A stretch of DNA of 56,614 bases from positions 1 to 56,614 of the forward strand of contig CAYWUY010000010.1 of assembly GCA_964461535.1 (NCBI GenBank). The letters are read 5' to 3'. The DNA comes from Flavipsychrobacter sp964461535. Its GTDB lineage: Bacteria; Bacteroidota; Bacteroidia; Chitinophagales; Chitinophagaceae. Position 1 is the first letter of the stretch; every line of letters begins with the position of its first letter. The position numbers and the translations under genes were made by a program. The notes under the pieces are model-generated. The model worked only from the letters and a program-made list of their open reading frames with translations, searched no databases and had not been told where the DNA came from. This document shows positions 32,930-41,883 of the stretch, piece after piece.

Positions 32930-34054
32930 ATGCAAGATATTTTAGCGTTTTTAGAGCCAACTACTTTACTTAGCGAGGAAAATAATTACTCAGAATTACA
33001 ATTAGGCAGCAATATCGCCCAATTGCATCAATATGCTGACTGGGATGATATTGATGTGGTATTAGTAGGTTGCGGCGCTTACACCAATAATAGTAACGAA
33101 ACTACATATATAAATACACCAGACCTTGTAAGAAAACATCTATACCAACTATTCTATTGGCATGGCGATATAAAAATTGCAGATGCGGGTAACGTATTAC
33201 AGGGAGCTACTATTGAAGATACCAGGGCCGCTTTATTAATGGTGCTTAGAGAAATTGAATCCGCAGGAAAAATTGCGCTAGTGCTGGGTGGAAGCCATGA
33301 CTTAACAATGGCTCAATATGATGTATTTCGTAAAAAAGAACAAATGTCGGTAGCTGCTGTTGCAGATATGCTTATTGATTTAGAAGAAACAGAGGGCATT
33401 AGCCCTAGCGGTTTCTTGATGAATATGCTTACCGATACGCCTAATTACATAGCACATTATAGCCATATGGCTTTCCAAAGCTATTACAACCAGCCTAGGA
33501 TGCTAGAAACATTAGACAAATTGAGATTCGATTTTTTCCGCCTAGGTATATTAAAAGAGAACATCGAAGAGATGGAGCCCGTATTAAGAGGTAGCGACTT
33601 CTTTAGTTTCGATTTATCTGCTGTTAGATACAGCGATGCTGTTTCTAATATCAATGGTTCGCCTAACGGATTAACAGGTGAAGACGCATGCTCACTTACA
33701 AGATATGCCGGCATGAGTCATAAACTATCCTCTTTAGGAATATATGGATACTACCCTGAACATGATCAAAATGAAATGACAGCCAAACTAATATCTCAAA
33801 TGGTATGGTATTTCATAGATGGTATATTAGTGCGAAAAGCAGAGGCTAGTCTTGAAAATACTGAAGAGTTCTTCCAGTTTATGGTTAGCTTTACTGATAA
33901 CGACACCACTTTCCTTAAAAGTAAGCGTACTAACAGATGGTGGATGAGAATGCCCAATAACAACTTAATACCATGCTCATATAACGATTATATTACTGCA
34001 AGAAGTAACGATATTCCTGAACGTTGGTTGAGAGAACAAGAAAGATTAATGTAA
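32930..34054 (+). CDS. Ureohydrolase-family protein with degenerate metal site
   Basis: A 374-aa member of the arginase/agmatinase/formimidoylglutamase superfamily, in the subgroup widespread in Bacteroidota. The fold can be followed: LVGCGAY, IADAGNVLQGATIEDTRAALLMVLREI, IALVLGGSHDLTMAQYD, FFSFDLSAVRYSDA, GLTGEDACSLTRYAG and LISQMVWYFIDGIL. However the manganese ligands are altered: the DAHxDxR block reads VADMLIDLEE, with no His, and SxDxDxxDP reads SFDLSAVRYSD. Activity as a formimidoylglutamase is therefore doubtful. No his-utilisation genes are near. hflX starts 50 bases downstream. Confidence 0.85.
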   Translation: MQDILAFLEPTTLLSEENNYSELQLGSNIAQLHQYADWDDIDVVLVGCGAYTNNSNETTYINTPDLVRKHLYQLFYWHGDIKIADAGNVLQGATIEDTRAALLMVLREIESAGKIALVLGGSHDLTMAQYDVFRKKEQMSVAAVADMLIDLEETEGISPSGFLMNMLTDTPNYIAHYSHMAFQSYYNQPRMLETLDKLRFDFFRLGILKENIEEMEPVLRGSDFFSFDLSAVRYSDAVSNINGSPNGLTGEDACSLTRYAGMSHKLSSLGIYGYYPEHDQNEMTAKLISQMVWYFIDGILVRKAEASLENTEEFFQFMVSFTDNDTTFLKSKRTNRWWMRMPNNNLIPCSYNDYITARSNDIPERWLREQERLM

Positions 34055-34104
34055 TTGTGTCAAATAATATTATTTTGCCATAATTAAAATATACTATAAA
34101 TAGA

Positions 34105-35298
34105 GTGCTAGAAAAAAATACGATAATAAAAGATGAAGGTAAAGCGGTATTGGTAGGCCTTGTATATAAAGAGCAAACTGAACCGATGGTGAAAGAGTAT
34201 TTGGATGAATTGGCTTTTTTGGCCGAAACCGCCGGAGCTCAAACCATAAAAACTTTTATTCAAAAACTACCCCGTCCTGATAGTAAAACTTTTGTAGGTA
34301 AAGGAAAACTAGAAGAGATAAAAACATATGTTACCGTTAAAGGTGTAAAACTGGTAATATTTGATGACGAACTTACCGGTGCACAAATCGGAAATATTCA
34401 AGATGCATTAGGTAAAAATGTAACGGTAATAGACCGTAGCGACCTTATTTTAGACATTTTTGCGTCAAGAGCTAAAACAGCACAAGCTAAAGTACAAGTA
34501 GAATTAGCTCAATACCAATATATACTGCCTAGGCTTAAGGGTATGTGGAAACACCTGGAAAGACAAGGTGGTGGTATTGGTAGTAGAGGGCCGGGTGAAA
34601 CTGAAATAGAAACGGATAGACGTATAGTAAAAGATAAAATAGCTTTATTAAGAAAGCGCCTAACCGAAATAGACAAGCAGGCCAGCACCCAAAGAAAAGA
34701 AAGGGGTACCTATATAAGAGTTGCTCTTGTAGGGTATACTAACGTGGGCAAAAGTACAATAATGAATGTGCTAAGCAAAGCTGAGGTATTTGCAGAAAAT
34801 AAACTATTTGCCACCTTAGATACTACTACCCGTAAAGTAGTATATGAACAAACCCCATTTTTATTAAGCGATACAGTGGGATTTATAAGAAAGCTACCTC
34901 ACCATCTAGTAGAAAGCTTTAAAAGTACACTTGATGAGGTGCGCGAAGCTGATTGCTTGCTACACGTGGTAGACATTTCTCATCCTAACTATGAAGATCA
35001 AATGGGTGTGGTGCATAAAACACTACAAGAAATTAAAGCATTTGATAAGCCCATGCTAACCATTTTTAATAAAATGGACTTGTATGAGAAACAGACTTTT
35101 GACGAGTGGCTAGATGAAGAAGTAAAAACTGACCTTTTGAGACAATTAAATGAAAGATGGCAACATCTTACTAACAACCACTCCATATTTATATCTGCAA
35201 CAGCAAAAATGAATATAGATGGGCTTAGAAATACCATATTGCAAAAAGTAAAAGACTTATACGAAGAAAGATACCCATACTTAACCCAGTTCTACTAA
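34105..35298 (+). CDS. hflX: Ribosome-rescue GTPase HflX
   Basis: A 397-aa GTPase that splits stalled or inactive 70S ribosomes. The N-terminal domain has FIQKLPRPDSKTFVGKGKLEEI. The Gly-rich linker GGGIGSRGPGETEIETDRR lies near residue 155 and leads into the G domain with ALVGYTNVGKST near 210, LSDTVGFIRKLPHHLVESF and NKMD. Start GTG 34105; there is no better in-frame ATG. The DnaJ-domain gene follows after 7 bases. Confidence 0.94.
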   Translation: MLEKNTIIKDEGKAVLVGLVYKEQTEPMVKEYLDELAFLAETAGAQTIKTFIQKLPRPDSKTFVGKGKLEEIKTYVTVKGVKLVIFDDELTGAQIGNIQDALGKNVTVIDRSDLILDIFASRAKTAQAKVQVELAQYQYILPRLKGMWKHLERQGGGIGSRGPGETEIETDRRIVKDKIALLRKRLTEIDKQASTQRKERGTYIRVALVGYTNVGKSTIMNVLSKAEVFAENKLFATLDTTTRKVVYEQTPFLLSDTVGFIRKLPHHLVESFKSTLDEVREADCLLHVVDISHPNYEDQMGVVHKTLQEIKAFDKPMLTIFNKMDLYEKQTFDEWLDEEVKTDLLRQLNERWQHLTNNHSIFISATAKMNIDGLRNTILQKVKDLYEERYPYLTQFY

Positions 35299-35305
35299 TT
35301 GCAAA

Positions 35306-35950
35306 GTGGCTATTAAGGATCATTACAGGACGCTTGGTGTATCTCCAAAAGCAAAAATTGGAGATATAAAGAAGGCCTATCGTGATTTAGCAAAACAGTT
35401 TCATCCGGATAAAAATCCGGATAACAAATTTGCAGAGGCTAGATTTCTAGAAATACATGAGGCTTACAGTGTTCTTTCAGACGATGATTCTAGGGCATTT
35501 TACGATAATGAACGCTGGCTTTCGGGCATCAGTAACAAAAAAGAAGTTATTGTTACCCCCGAATGGCTACTCGCTCGTTGTAAAGAGTTGAATACTAGCC
35601 TGCAAGAGATGGATTTACATAGAATAAGTTATAAAGCACTGCAAGAGTATCTGTTGCTAATATTAGAAGATGCTCATATAGGAATCCTACAAGAGTATAA
35701 TAATGAACCAATAAACTCGGCAGTAGTTAATGAATGTCTGCTTTCTTGCCAACAATTACATTTTAGTTATTTACAGCCTATAATTGAAAGGCTAAAAATA
35801 ATAGCTCAACCCTACCCTCAATTACTAAATGATGTCATTGGTTTCGAAAAGCAAAAAGAAGATAATGCCCGCTTTGAAAAACTATTCCCATATATAATTA
35901 TTATCATCACGCTATGCTTATGTGTTATGATGTATTTTTATGGCACCTAA
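35306..35950 (+). CDS. DnaJ-domain protein with C-terminal membrane anchor
   Basis: A 214-aa protein. The first ~70 residues are a J domain with the HPD tripeptide (AYRDLAKQFHPDKNPDN), which stimulates an Hsp70. A helical region without Gly/Phe or zinc-finger sections follows, then a C-terminal membrane helix (YIIIIITLCLCVMMYFY). It is a specialised type III J protein that would recruit DnaK to the membrane; its client is unknown. Start GTG 35306 gives MAIKDHYRTLGVSPKAK, the right J-domain start. It lies between hflX and the Nif3-like gene in one run. Confidence 0.87.
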   Translation: MAIKDHYRTLGVSPKAKIGDIKKAYRDLAKQFHPDKNPDNKFAEARFLEIHEAYSVLSDDDSRAFYDNERWLSGISNKKEVIVTPEWLLARCKELNTSLQEMDLHRISYKALQEYLLLILEDAHIGILQEYNNEPINSAVVNECLLSCQQLHFSYLQPIIERLKIIAQPYPQLLNDVIGFEKQKEDNARFEKLFPYIIIIITLCLCVMMYFYGT

Positions 35951-35971
35951 CATATATAAATATACCATACA

Positions 35972-37072
35972 ATGTTAATACAAGAAATAATAAATGCTAT
36001 TGAAGAAATAGCCCCAATAAGCTATCAAGAAAGCTATGATAATTGCGGGGTACAAGTTGGAGATATTTATAAAGAAGCTTCAGGGGCACTATTAACACTT
36101 GATGTAACAGAAGCAGTTATAGAAGAAGCAATAAAAAACAACTGCAATCTAATTATAGCTCATCATCCACTTATTTTTTCGGGCTTAAAGAAAATAACAG
36201 GCAAGAATTATGTAGAGCGAGTAATTATTAAAGCTATACAGAACAACATAACTATTTATGCTGCGCATACTAACTTGGACAATATGCGTAATGGGGTAAA
36301 CCAAAAAATTGCTGAGAAACTTGGGCTTATCAATACATCTATACTAGCACCTAGCAGTAGCAATTTGTATAAACTATATACATACGCTCCTGTAGCAAAT
36401 GCAGCAGATGTACTTTCAGCACTATGGGCAGCTGGTGCCGGACAAATAGGCAACTACAGTGAATGTAGCTACAGTACTAGCGGTGAAGGTACCTTTAAAG
36501 CCAACACAGCAGCAAATCCAGTTTTAGGTGTTGCGGGTGGCGCCAGACATCATGAGGCGGAATCAAAAATTGAGGTTCTAGTACCAGCACACTTAAAAAG
36601 TAGTATCCTAAACGCTCTGTTTCAGGCGCATCCGTATGAAGAAGTAGCCTATGAAATTGTGGCTCTACATAACGACAATCAAGAAATTGGAGCCGGCTTA
36701 ATAGGATATCTGCCTAACCCGATGAGCGAAAATGACTTTATGAAAGTTATACAACAAAACATGAAAGTACCTTGTATAAGGCATACTCAGCTAATAGGAA
36801 AGCCTGTAACTAAAGTAGCAGTTTGTGGTGGTTCAGGTAGTTTTCTTTTTAAAAATGCCATAGCAGCTAAAGCTGATATTTTTGTTACTGCTGACTTTAA
36901 ATACCATCAGTTTTTTGATGCAGAAAACAAAATTGTAATAGCAGATATTGGTCATTATGAGAGCGAGCAATTCACACCAGAAATATTTGCCCATGTTTTA
37001 AAGAAAAATTTTCCTAATTTCGCAGTTCTTTTATCTAACGTATTAACTAATCCCGTAAAATATTTTTGCTGA
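35972..37072 (+). CDS. Nif3-like dinuclear metal centre protein (DUF34)
   Basis: A 366-aa protein of the YqfO/Nif3 (DUF34) family, conserved in all domains but without a settled function. Metal ligands are visible: LIIAHHPLIFSGLKKITG near residue 60, YAAHTNLDNM near 96, and DIGHYESEQF near 330. The middle (~130-230) holds the inserted PII-like domain of the longer bacterial form (GEGTFKANTAANPVLG). It is followed after one base by the zinc-ribbon gene, a pairing conserved in Bacteroidota and Firmicutes that points to shared work. Confidence 0.92.
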   Translation: MLIQEIINAIEEIAPISYQESYDNCGVQVGDIYKEASGALLTLDVTEAVIEEAIKNNCNLIIAHHPLIFSGLKKITGKNYVERVIIKAIQNNITIYAAHTNLDNMRNGVNQKIAEKLGLINTSILAPSSSNLYKLYTYAPVANAADVLSALWAAGAGQIGNYSECSYSTSGEGTFKANTAANPVLGVAGGARHHEAESKIEVLVPAHLKSSILNALFQAHPYEEVAYEIVALHNDNQEIGAGLIGYLPNPMSENDFMKVIQQNMKVPCIRHTQLIGKPVTKVAVCGGSGSFLFKNAIAAKADIFVTADFKYHQFFDAENKIVIADIGHYESEQFTPEIFAHVLKKNFPNFAVLLSNVLTNPVKYFC

Positions 37073-37073
37073 T

Positions 37074-37829
37074 ATGGCGCAAACAAAAGACTTTTCAGTA
37101 GAGGAAAAACTGATTGCGGTACTTTCTTTACAGAAGATCGACTCGAAAATCGATGAAATACAAACTTTGAAAGGTGAATTGCCAATGGAGGTAAAAGACC
37201 TAGAGGATGAAATTGCCGGACTGCAAACACGTATTGATAATATAGATGCTGAAATCAAAAACATAAATGATTTCATTGATGCTAAAACTGAAGCTAAAAA
37301 AGAAGCGCAAGCATTAATTAAGAAATACGAGAAACAACAAGATAACGTAAAAAATAGCCGCGAGTTTGAAGCCATCAACAAAGAAATGGAGATGCAAGAG
37401 CTTGAGGTAAGATTGAATGAAAAGCACATAAAAGATGCAACATTCGATTTAAGAGATCGTTCTAATGCTCGCTTGAAAACTGAAGAAAAAATTAAAGATG
37501 TAGAAGAGTCTTTAAAAGCTAAGCGTGCTGAACTTGAGAAAATTACTGTTGATACTGAAAAAGAAGAAAAAGTATTAGCTGAAAAATCTGAAGCAGCAAA
37601 GGCTAAAGTTGATCCTCGCCTACTTTCTGCATATGAGCGTATACGCGGTAGCTATCGCAACGGTCTTTCTGTAGTTCCTATTCATCGTGATTCTTGTGGC
37701 GGTTGCTTTAACGTAATCCCTCCACAACGCCAGTCTGAAATTAGACAACATAAAAAAATTATCGTGTGTGAGCATTGCGGCCGTATTCTTGTTGATAGTG
37801 ACCTAAATGACAAAATAACTATCGATTAA
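37074..37829 (+). CDS. C4-type zinc-ribbon protein with long coiled coil
   Basis: A 251-aa protein. Residues ~10-180 form a nearly unbroken charged coiled coil (VKDLEDEIAGLQTRIDNIDAEI, EFEAINKEMEMQELEVRLNEK). The end is a zinc ribbon, CGGCF...CEHCGRIL, with the usual IPPQRQSEIRQHKKI between the two Cys pairs (PF02591). The family always travels with Nif3-like proteins. The role is unknown, possibly RNA or nucleic-acid associated. Arginine is often CGT/CGC, suggesting good expression. A terminator follows. Confidence 0.92.
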   Translation: MAQTKDFSVEEKLIAVLSLQKIDSKIDEIQTLKGELPMEVKDLEDEIAGLQTRIDNIDAEIKNINDFIDAKTEAKKEAQALIKKYEKQQDNVKNSREFEAINKEMEMQELEVRLNEKHIKDATFDLRDRSNARLKTEEKIKDVEESLKAKRAELEKITVDTEKEEKVLAEKSEAAKAKVDPRLLSAYERIRGSYRNGLSVVPIHRDSCGGCFNVIPPQRQSEIRQHKKIIVCEHCGRILVDSDLNDKITID

Positions 37830-37854
37830 CAAATAATAATTTCAATGATTTTAA

Positions 37855-37887
37855 AAAGGGGGTTATTCACAATAACTCCCTTTTTTT
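37855..37887 (+). terminator. Terminator after the zinc-ribbon gene
   Basis: AAAGGGGGTTATT (37855-37867), CAC loop, AATAACTCCCTTT with one G-U pair, and seven T. Confidence 0.85.
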
Positions 37888-37956
37888 AACAAAGGGGTGT
37901 GTATAAGTTATTAAAGATTTTAACAACCTATTGTGCTAACCCTCTGATATATTGCG

Positions 37957-37964
37957 TAAATTTG
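37957..37964 (+). promoter_or_regulatory. -7 element before the glucosaminidase gene
   Basis: TAAATTTG matches TAnnTTTG exactly, 27 bases before ATG 37992. A TTG lies 23 bases further up, a little too far. Confidence 0.45.
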
Positions 37965-37991
37965 CGCAGATTATTTAACCAATAATTGGAT

Positions 37992-38471
37992 ATGAAAGTA
38001 GTTAATTGGATTTTAAAACGTAAAGTATTAGTGCTAGGCCTTATGGCAGTAGCTATGCTTACTGCCAATGCGCAAAATTTATCCTATATACATAAGCACA
38101 AAAAAATAGCTGAAGATTTATCCAATCAATACGGAATACCATCTTCAGTTATCTTAGCTGTAGCTATGGTTGAGTCTTCTGGTGGTCAAGGTAAGAATGT
38201 AAAAAAGCTAAACAATCACTTCGGTATTGTAGGTAAAAATAATCTTGCCAAAACAACAGGATATAAAACTCGCTACAAACAATATACTGATGCTAATGAA
38301 TCATTCGCTGATTTCTGTAAGCTGATTTCAAGAAAAGAATTTTATTCTAAGTTGAAAGATAATCATGATACAAAAGAATGGGTTAAAGCTTTAAGTCGTG
38401 CAGGTTATTCTGAGCAACCTAAAGTATGGGAAAAAAGAATTTTAAATACTATTCATAGTAATCAGTTATAG
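37992..38471 (+). CDS. Secreted glucosaminidase-domain protein
   Basis: A 159-aa protein. Signal sequence MKVVNWILKRKVLVLGLMAVAMLTANAQ is followed by a GH73-type N-acetylglucosaminidase domain: IAEDLSNQYGIPSSVILAVAMVESSGGQGK with the catalytic-type Glu in VESS, then NNHFGIVGKNN, the conserved N-HFGIK-like block, and YTDANESFADFCKLISRKEFYSKL. It would cut peptidoglycan glycan chains in the periplasm. ATG 37992 is used because the frame's only earlier start is a TTG. It lacks the LysM domains often present, so it is a minimal form. The O-acylation pair follows 41 bases downstream. Confidence 0.85.
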   Translation: MKVVNWILKRKVLVLGLMAVAMLTANAQNLSYIHKHKKIAEDLSNQYGIPSSVILAVAMVESSGGQGKNVKKLNNHFGIVGKNNLAKTTGYKTRYKQYTDANESFADFCKLISRKEFYSKLKDNHDTKEWVKALSRAGYSEQPKVWEKRILNTIHSNQL

Positions 38472-38512
38472 TATTTTTCTAATTCTAATTATCCTTTACA
38501 CATTACTCATTT

Positions 38513-40291
38513 ATGAATTATAATAAAAGCGTAGTTACATTTATTATTGTAACTACGCTTTTACTTTTAGGCTATTCTATAATCTCCATTAAGTTTCCTC
38601 AGTATAGGTTTGGTTTAGAGAATATCAATCTATTATCTGATATTATAAAAACAGATGGGAAGAACAGTTCCTCTGATAATAAAGAAGATGAAGATTTAAG
38701 TAATGAGCTTCAGCAATACGACACTACAGTAGGTAGTAACGCAAGAGATATTTCATTATACAACCACCCTGGAATAATAACATCTTTCAATGTAGACACA
38801 AGTATGCCTGGTCTTCCAGCCCTCATGCAAAAGCTATCTACTATTAAACATTACAAAAAAGGTAAGGTTAGAATTGCATGGTTGGGCGACAGTATGATTG
38901 AAGGCGATTTACTAACCCAAACTGTTAGAAAAAGACTTCAAGCTTTTTTTGGTGGTAGTGGTGTAGGTTTTGTAACAGCTACATCTTTAAGTGCACCCTA
39001 CAGAACCACTGTAACCCATAAGTGGACCGGAGAGTGGAAAGAACAAAACTTTAAAACTAAACCACTCACTGAGGCCATTTATATTTCAGGTCATGTTTTT
39101 AATACTGATAATGGCAGTATAAAATTGAAAGATAATACAGGTACAGATAGCACACAGTTATACAAATACTTGTTCTGCGGACCATTGGCACAGTTTAATA
39201 TTGCTGTCAACGGACTTTCAACTACCTACAACGCTCCGAATAAATTCAATAAAATTCTACTTGAAAAAAGTAATTCTAGGAGTATAGAGGTTTCTGTTAA
39301 TACCTCCACCCTTCCAGTTTACGGTATCAGTCTAGAAACAAACACCGGCATTATTATAGATAACTTATCTTTTAGAGGTATAACAGGAATAGAGTTAAAA
39401 AACTTAGATATTAGTTTGCTTGAAAGTATACAAAAAGAGGCTCAGTACGACTTAATTATATTAGAATATGGTGCTAACCTAATGTTCAAGCCCAATGATG
39501 CAGATTACTCCTGGTTTGAAAAAAATATAATCCCGGTAGTTAAGCGAGTAAAAGAACATCTACCAAATGCTGAAATGCTAATTATAAGCACAAGCGATAG
39601 AGCATTTAAGTATGAAGATGGCTGGAAAACAGCCGTTGGAATAGATAACCTACTAAAAATGCAGGCCAAGATGGCTTATGTTAACAACACTGCTTTTTTC
39701 AATATGTATACCAGCATGGGCGGAAGAGGAACCATAGTAAAATGGGCTGACTCTACCCCATTATTAGCCAACAAAGACTATATACACCCCAACCATAAAG
39801 GAGCAGAAATATTGGGTAATATTTTTGCAGATGCTTTTATAAGAGATTATTACAAATATGAAAATACTAATAGAAGTTCAGGGAGCTACATATCTACACC
39901 AGTAGGAACGATAATCGATTCTGTTAACCACCTAGAATGGCTAATGGGCGAAAACAAACATTACAATTGGGATGATGCTGTTAAATGGGCAAAAAACAGC
40001 ACCACTTCTGGCGGAGGATGGAGACTACCCACTAGCAGCGAAGCCCAAACACTTTACCATAAAGGGTGGCAAGCCGGTGAAGGTTTCGCAAAAGATGGTA
40101 AAACTTATAAGGCTGCTATTTGCCCACTATTTACCAATATTGGCAATACGGCGTGGATTTGGACTAGTTCATCAGAAAATGCTGAAAAAGCTATAAGTGT
40201 CAACCTCTATAATGGAGTAATTACAAAATCATTAAAACAAAATAACACCTATCCATTAAGAGCATTTGCCGTTAGAAACTTAAATAAATAA
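38513..40291 (+). CDS. SGNH-type O-acetyltransferase/hydrolase fused to DUF1566
   Basis: A 592-aa envelope protein. An N-terminal membrane anchor (VVTFIIVTTLLLLGYSII) is followed by a linker, then an SGNH domain with GDS at 125-127 (AWLGDSMIEGD), LEYGANL near 317 (Gly/Asn of the oxyanion hole) and D422-x-x-H425 (KDYIHPNHKGA), so the catalytic set looks complete. After ~465 comes a DUF1566-type C-terminal domain (GTIIDSVNHLEWL, GGGWRLPTSSEAQTL, AWIWTSSSENAEKAISVNLYNG), a lectin-like surface fold. With the MBOAT gene 12 bases downstream it forms a polysaccharide or peptidoglycan O-acylation pair. A hairpin covers its 5' coding end. Confidence 0.86.
   Translation: MNYNKSVVTFIIVTTLLLLGYSIISIKFPQYRFGLENINLLSDIIKTDGKNSSSDNKEDEDLSNELQQYDTTVGSNARDISLYNHPGIITSFNVDTSMPGLPALMQKLSTIKHYKKGKVRIAWLGDSMIEGDLLTQTVRKRLQAFFGGSGVGFVTATSLSAPYRTTVTHKWTGEWKEQNFKTKPLTEAIYISGHVFNTDNGSIKLKDNTGTDSTQLYKYLFCGPLAQFNIAVNGLSTTYNAPNKFNKILLEKSNSRSIEVSVNTSTLPVYGISLETNTGIIIDNLSFRGITGIELKNLDISLLESIQKEAQYDLIILEYGANLMFKPNDADYSWFEKNIIPVVKRVKEHLPNAEMLIISTSDRAFKYEDGWKTAVGIDNLLKMQAKMAYVNNTAFFNMYTSMGGRGTIVKWADSTPLLANKDYIHPNHKGAEILGNIFADAFIRDYYKYENTNRSSGSYISTPVGTIIDSVNHLEWLMGENKHYNWDDAVKWAKNSTTSGGGWRLPTSSEAQTLYHKGWQAGEGFAKDGKTYKAAICPLFTNIGNTAWIWTSSSENAEKAISVNLYNGVITKSLKQNNTYPLRAFAVRNLNK
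38524..38563 (+). repeat. Perfect 16-bp inverted repeat inside the SGNH gene start
   Basis: TAAAAGCGTAGTTACA (38524-38539) is the exact reverse complement of 38548-38563, with an 8-base loop, then CTTTTAG. It encodes the membrane anchor. Confidence 0.85.
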
Positions 40292-40303
40292 CTAAAGAAA
40301 TAA

Positions 40304-41800
40304 ATGAACCTAGGCCTATATATTGATAAGGAAGCTTTGCTGCATCAATTTTTATATGATGCAAAAAATCCACTTTTATTCAATAATGGCTTTTTTGTTT
40401 TATTCTTTACCCTATTTATTACTTTATATTATTTATTCAGAAATAAGAATACTGCTAGGAGTTACATTGTTAGTGTTTTTTCACTTTATTTCTTTTACAA
40501 AGCCAGCGGTTGGTTTGTAGGTTTGGTATTACTTTCGGCTATTGTAGACTATATTATATCAAATGCTATATACTCCAGAAAAAAGGTAAGTAGCAAAAAG
40601 TGGTTATTGGCACTTAGTGTACTTGTTAATCTAGGTATGTTATTCTACTTCAAGTACACAAATTTCTTTATAGAGTTCAGCAATCAGTTTTTTGCTACAA
40701 AAATTAACCCTTTAAACATTTTATTACCGGTCGGTATTTCTTTTTACACTTTTGAAAATCTAAGCTATACAATAGATGTCTATAAAGGTGAGTTTGCCCC
40801 TGAAAAAAAGTTTATCAACTATATGCTGTTCCTGTCCTTCTTCCCCAAACTGATGATGGGACCAATAGTAAGGGCTAAAGACTTTATACCACAACTGCAC
40901 AAACCATATGAAGTTAGCCGATTTGACTTTTCTAAGGGTTTTTATCTAATAGTATCCGGTTTAGTAAAAAAACTAATTATATCAGACTATTTAACACTCA
41001 ATCTGGTAAACTATGTATTTGATAACCCTTCTTTACATACAGGACTAGAGTGTGTTATTGCAGTTTTTGCCTATGCTATAGTAATATATTGCGACTTCAG
41101 CGGCTATAGCGATGTGGCTATTGGTATAGCAAGATGGTTGGGTATTACCATCCCACCTAATTTTATGTCGCCCTACCAAAGCAAATCTATTACCGAATTT
41201 TGGCGCAGGTGGCACATATCTTTATCTAGTTGGTTGAAAGACTACTTATACATCTTTTGGCTAGGGGGTAATAGAAAAGGGAAAATAAACACCTACATCA
41301 ATCTGTTCATCACTATGCTTTTAGGTGGCTTTTGGCATGGTGCTAGCTGGAATTTTATTTTATGGGGGGCGCTGCACGGCATAGCCTTAGCTATACATAA
41401 AATATGGATGGAAATCATTCAAAAAATAGGATGGAATACAGAAAAGAATGTACTCTATAATATTTTTACCCAACTACTTACTTTCTTATTTGTTTGCTTT
41501 TGTTGGATTTTCTTTAAAGCTTCTGACTTCCAAATAGCAGCACAAATGCTGCATCAAATATGGTATAACTTCTCGTTTAATGTATGGGGAGATTTTTTTG
41601 CCAATTATCACATGGTTATTTACCTCATGTTAATAGGCTATCTGTTACATTTAATACCAGATAACTTCAACGAAAAATTACTTGTAAAATTCCAGAAGGC
41701 TCCTGTAATCTTGTACATTCTCATTTATATTGTGTTTTTAATAGGCTATTCGCACTTTAAATCAGAAGAAGCTGTTATGCCTATCTACCTACAGTTCTAG
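40304..41800 (+). CDS. MBOAT-family O-acyltransferase (AlgI/DltB/PatA type)
   Basis: A 498-aa inner-membrane protein with about eleven helices that passes acyl groups across the membrane. The signature region is complete: LPVGISFYTFENLSYTIDVYKGE near 141, FFPKLMMGPIVRAKDF near 179, CDFSGYSDVAIGIARWLG near 263, FWRRWHISLSSWLKDYLY with His303, and GGFWHGASWNFILWGALHG with the catalytic His345. The partner is the SGNH protein directly upstream. The target glycan is not shown by the sequence; no alginate or exopolysaccharide cluster is near, and a glucosaminidase gene just upstream leaves peptidoglycan possible. Confidence 0.93.
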   Translation: MNLGLYIDKEALLHQFLYDAKNPLLFNNGFFVLFFTLFITLYYLFRNKNTARSYIVSVFSLYFFYKASGWFVGLVLLSAIVDYIISNAIYSRKKVSSKKWLLALSVLVNLGMLFYFKYTNFFIEFSNQFFATKINPLNILLPVGISFYTFENLSYTIDVYKGEFAPEKKFINYMLFLSFFPKLMMGPIVRAKDFIPQLHKPYEVSRFDFSKGFYLIVSGLVKKLIISDYLTLNLVNYVFDNPSLHTGLECVIAVFAYAIVIYCDFSGYSDVAIGIARWLGITIPPNFMSPYQSKSITEFWRRWHISLSSWLKDYLYIFWLGGNRKGKINTYINLFITMLLGGFWHGASWNFILWGALHGIALAIHKIWMEIIQKIGWNTEKNVLYNIFTQLLTFLFVCFCWIFFKASDFQIAAQMLHQIWYNFSFNVWGDFFANYHMVIYLMLIGYLLHLIPDNFNEKLLVKFQKAPVILYILIYIVFLIGYSHFKSEEAVMPIYLQF

Positions 41801-41847
41801 CTAATACAAATGACATTCATCATTATTTCAAAGATTTACCCTTTTAT

Positions 41848-41879
41848 TTTGATTAATGATTATCCTAGATTTACTTTTG
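41848..41879 (+). promoter_or_regulatory. Promoter of the copper-type cassette
   Basis: TTTG (41848-41851), 20 bases, TACTTTTG (41872-41879): both elements match exactly. Only four bases separate it from the GTG at 41884. Confidence 0.75.
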
Positions 41880-41883
41880 CGTT

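Noticed and set aside
32677..32973. 98-aa plus-strand frame between ftsX and the ureohydrolase-like gene
   Set aside because: It overlaps both genes, and its Tyr/Asn/His-rich sequence has no motif.
38513..40291. Reading the DUF1566 part as a separate gene
   Set aside because: The frame is continuous from the SGNH domain, with no stop or internal signal peptide before it.
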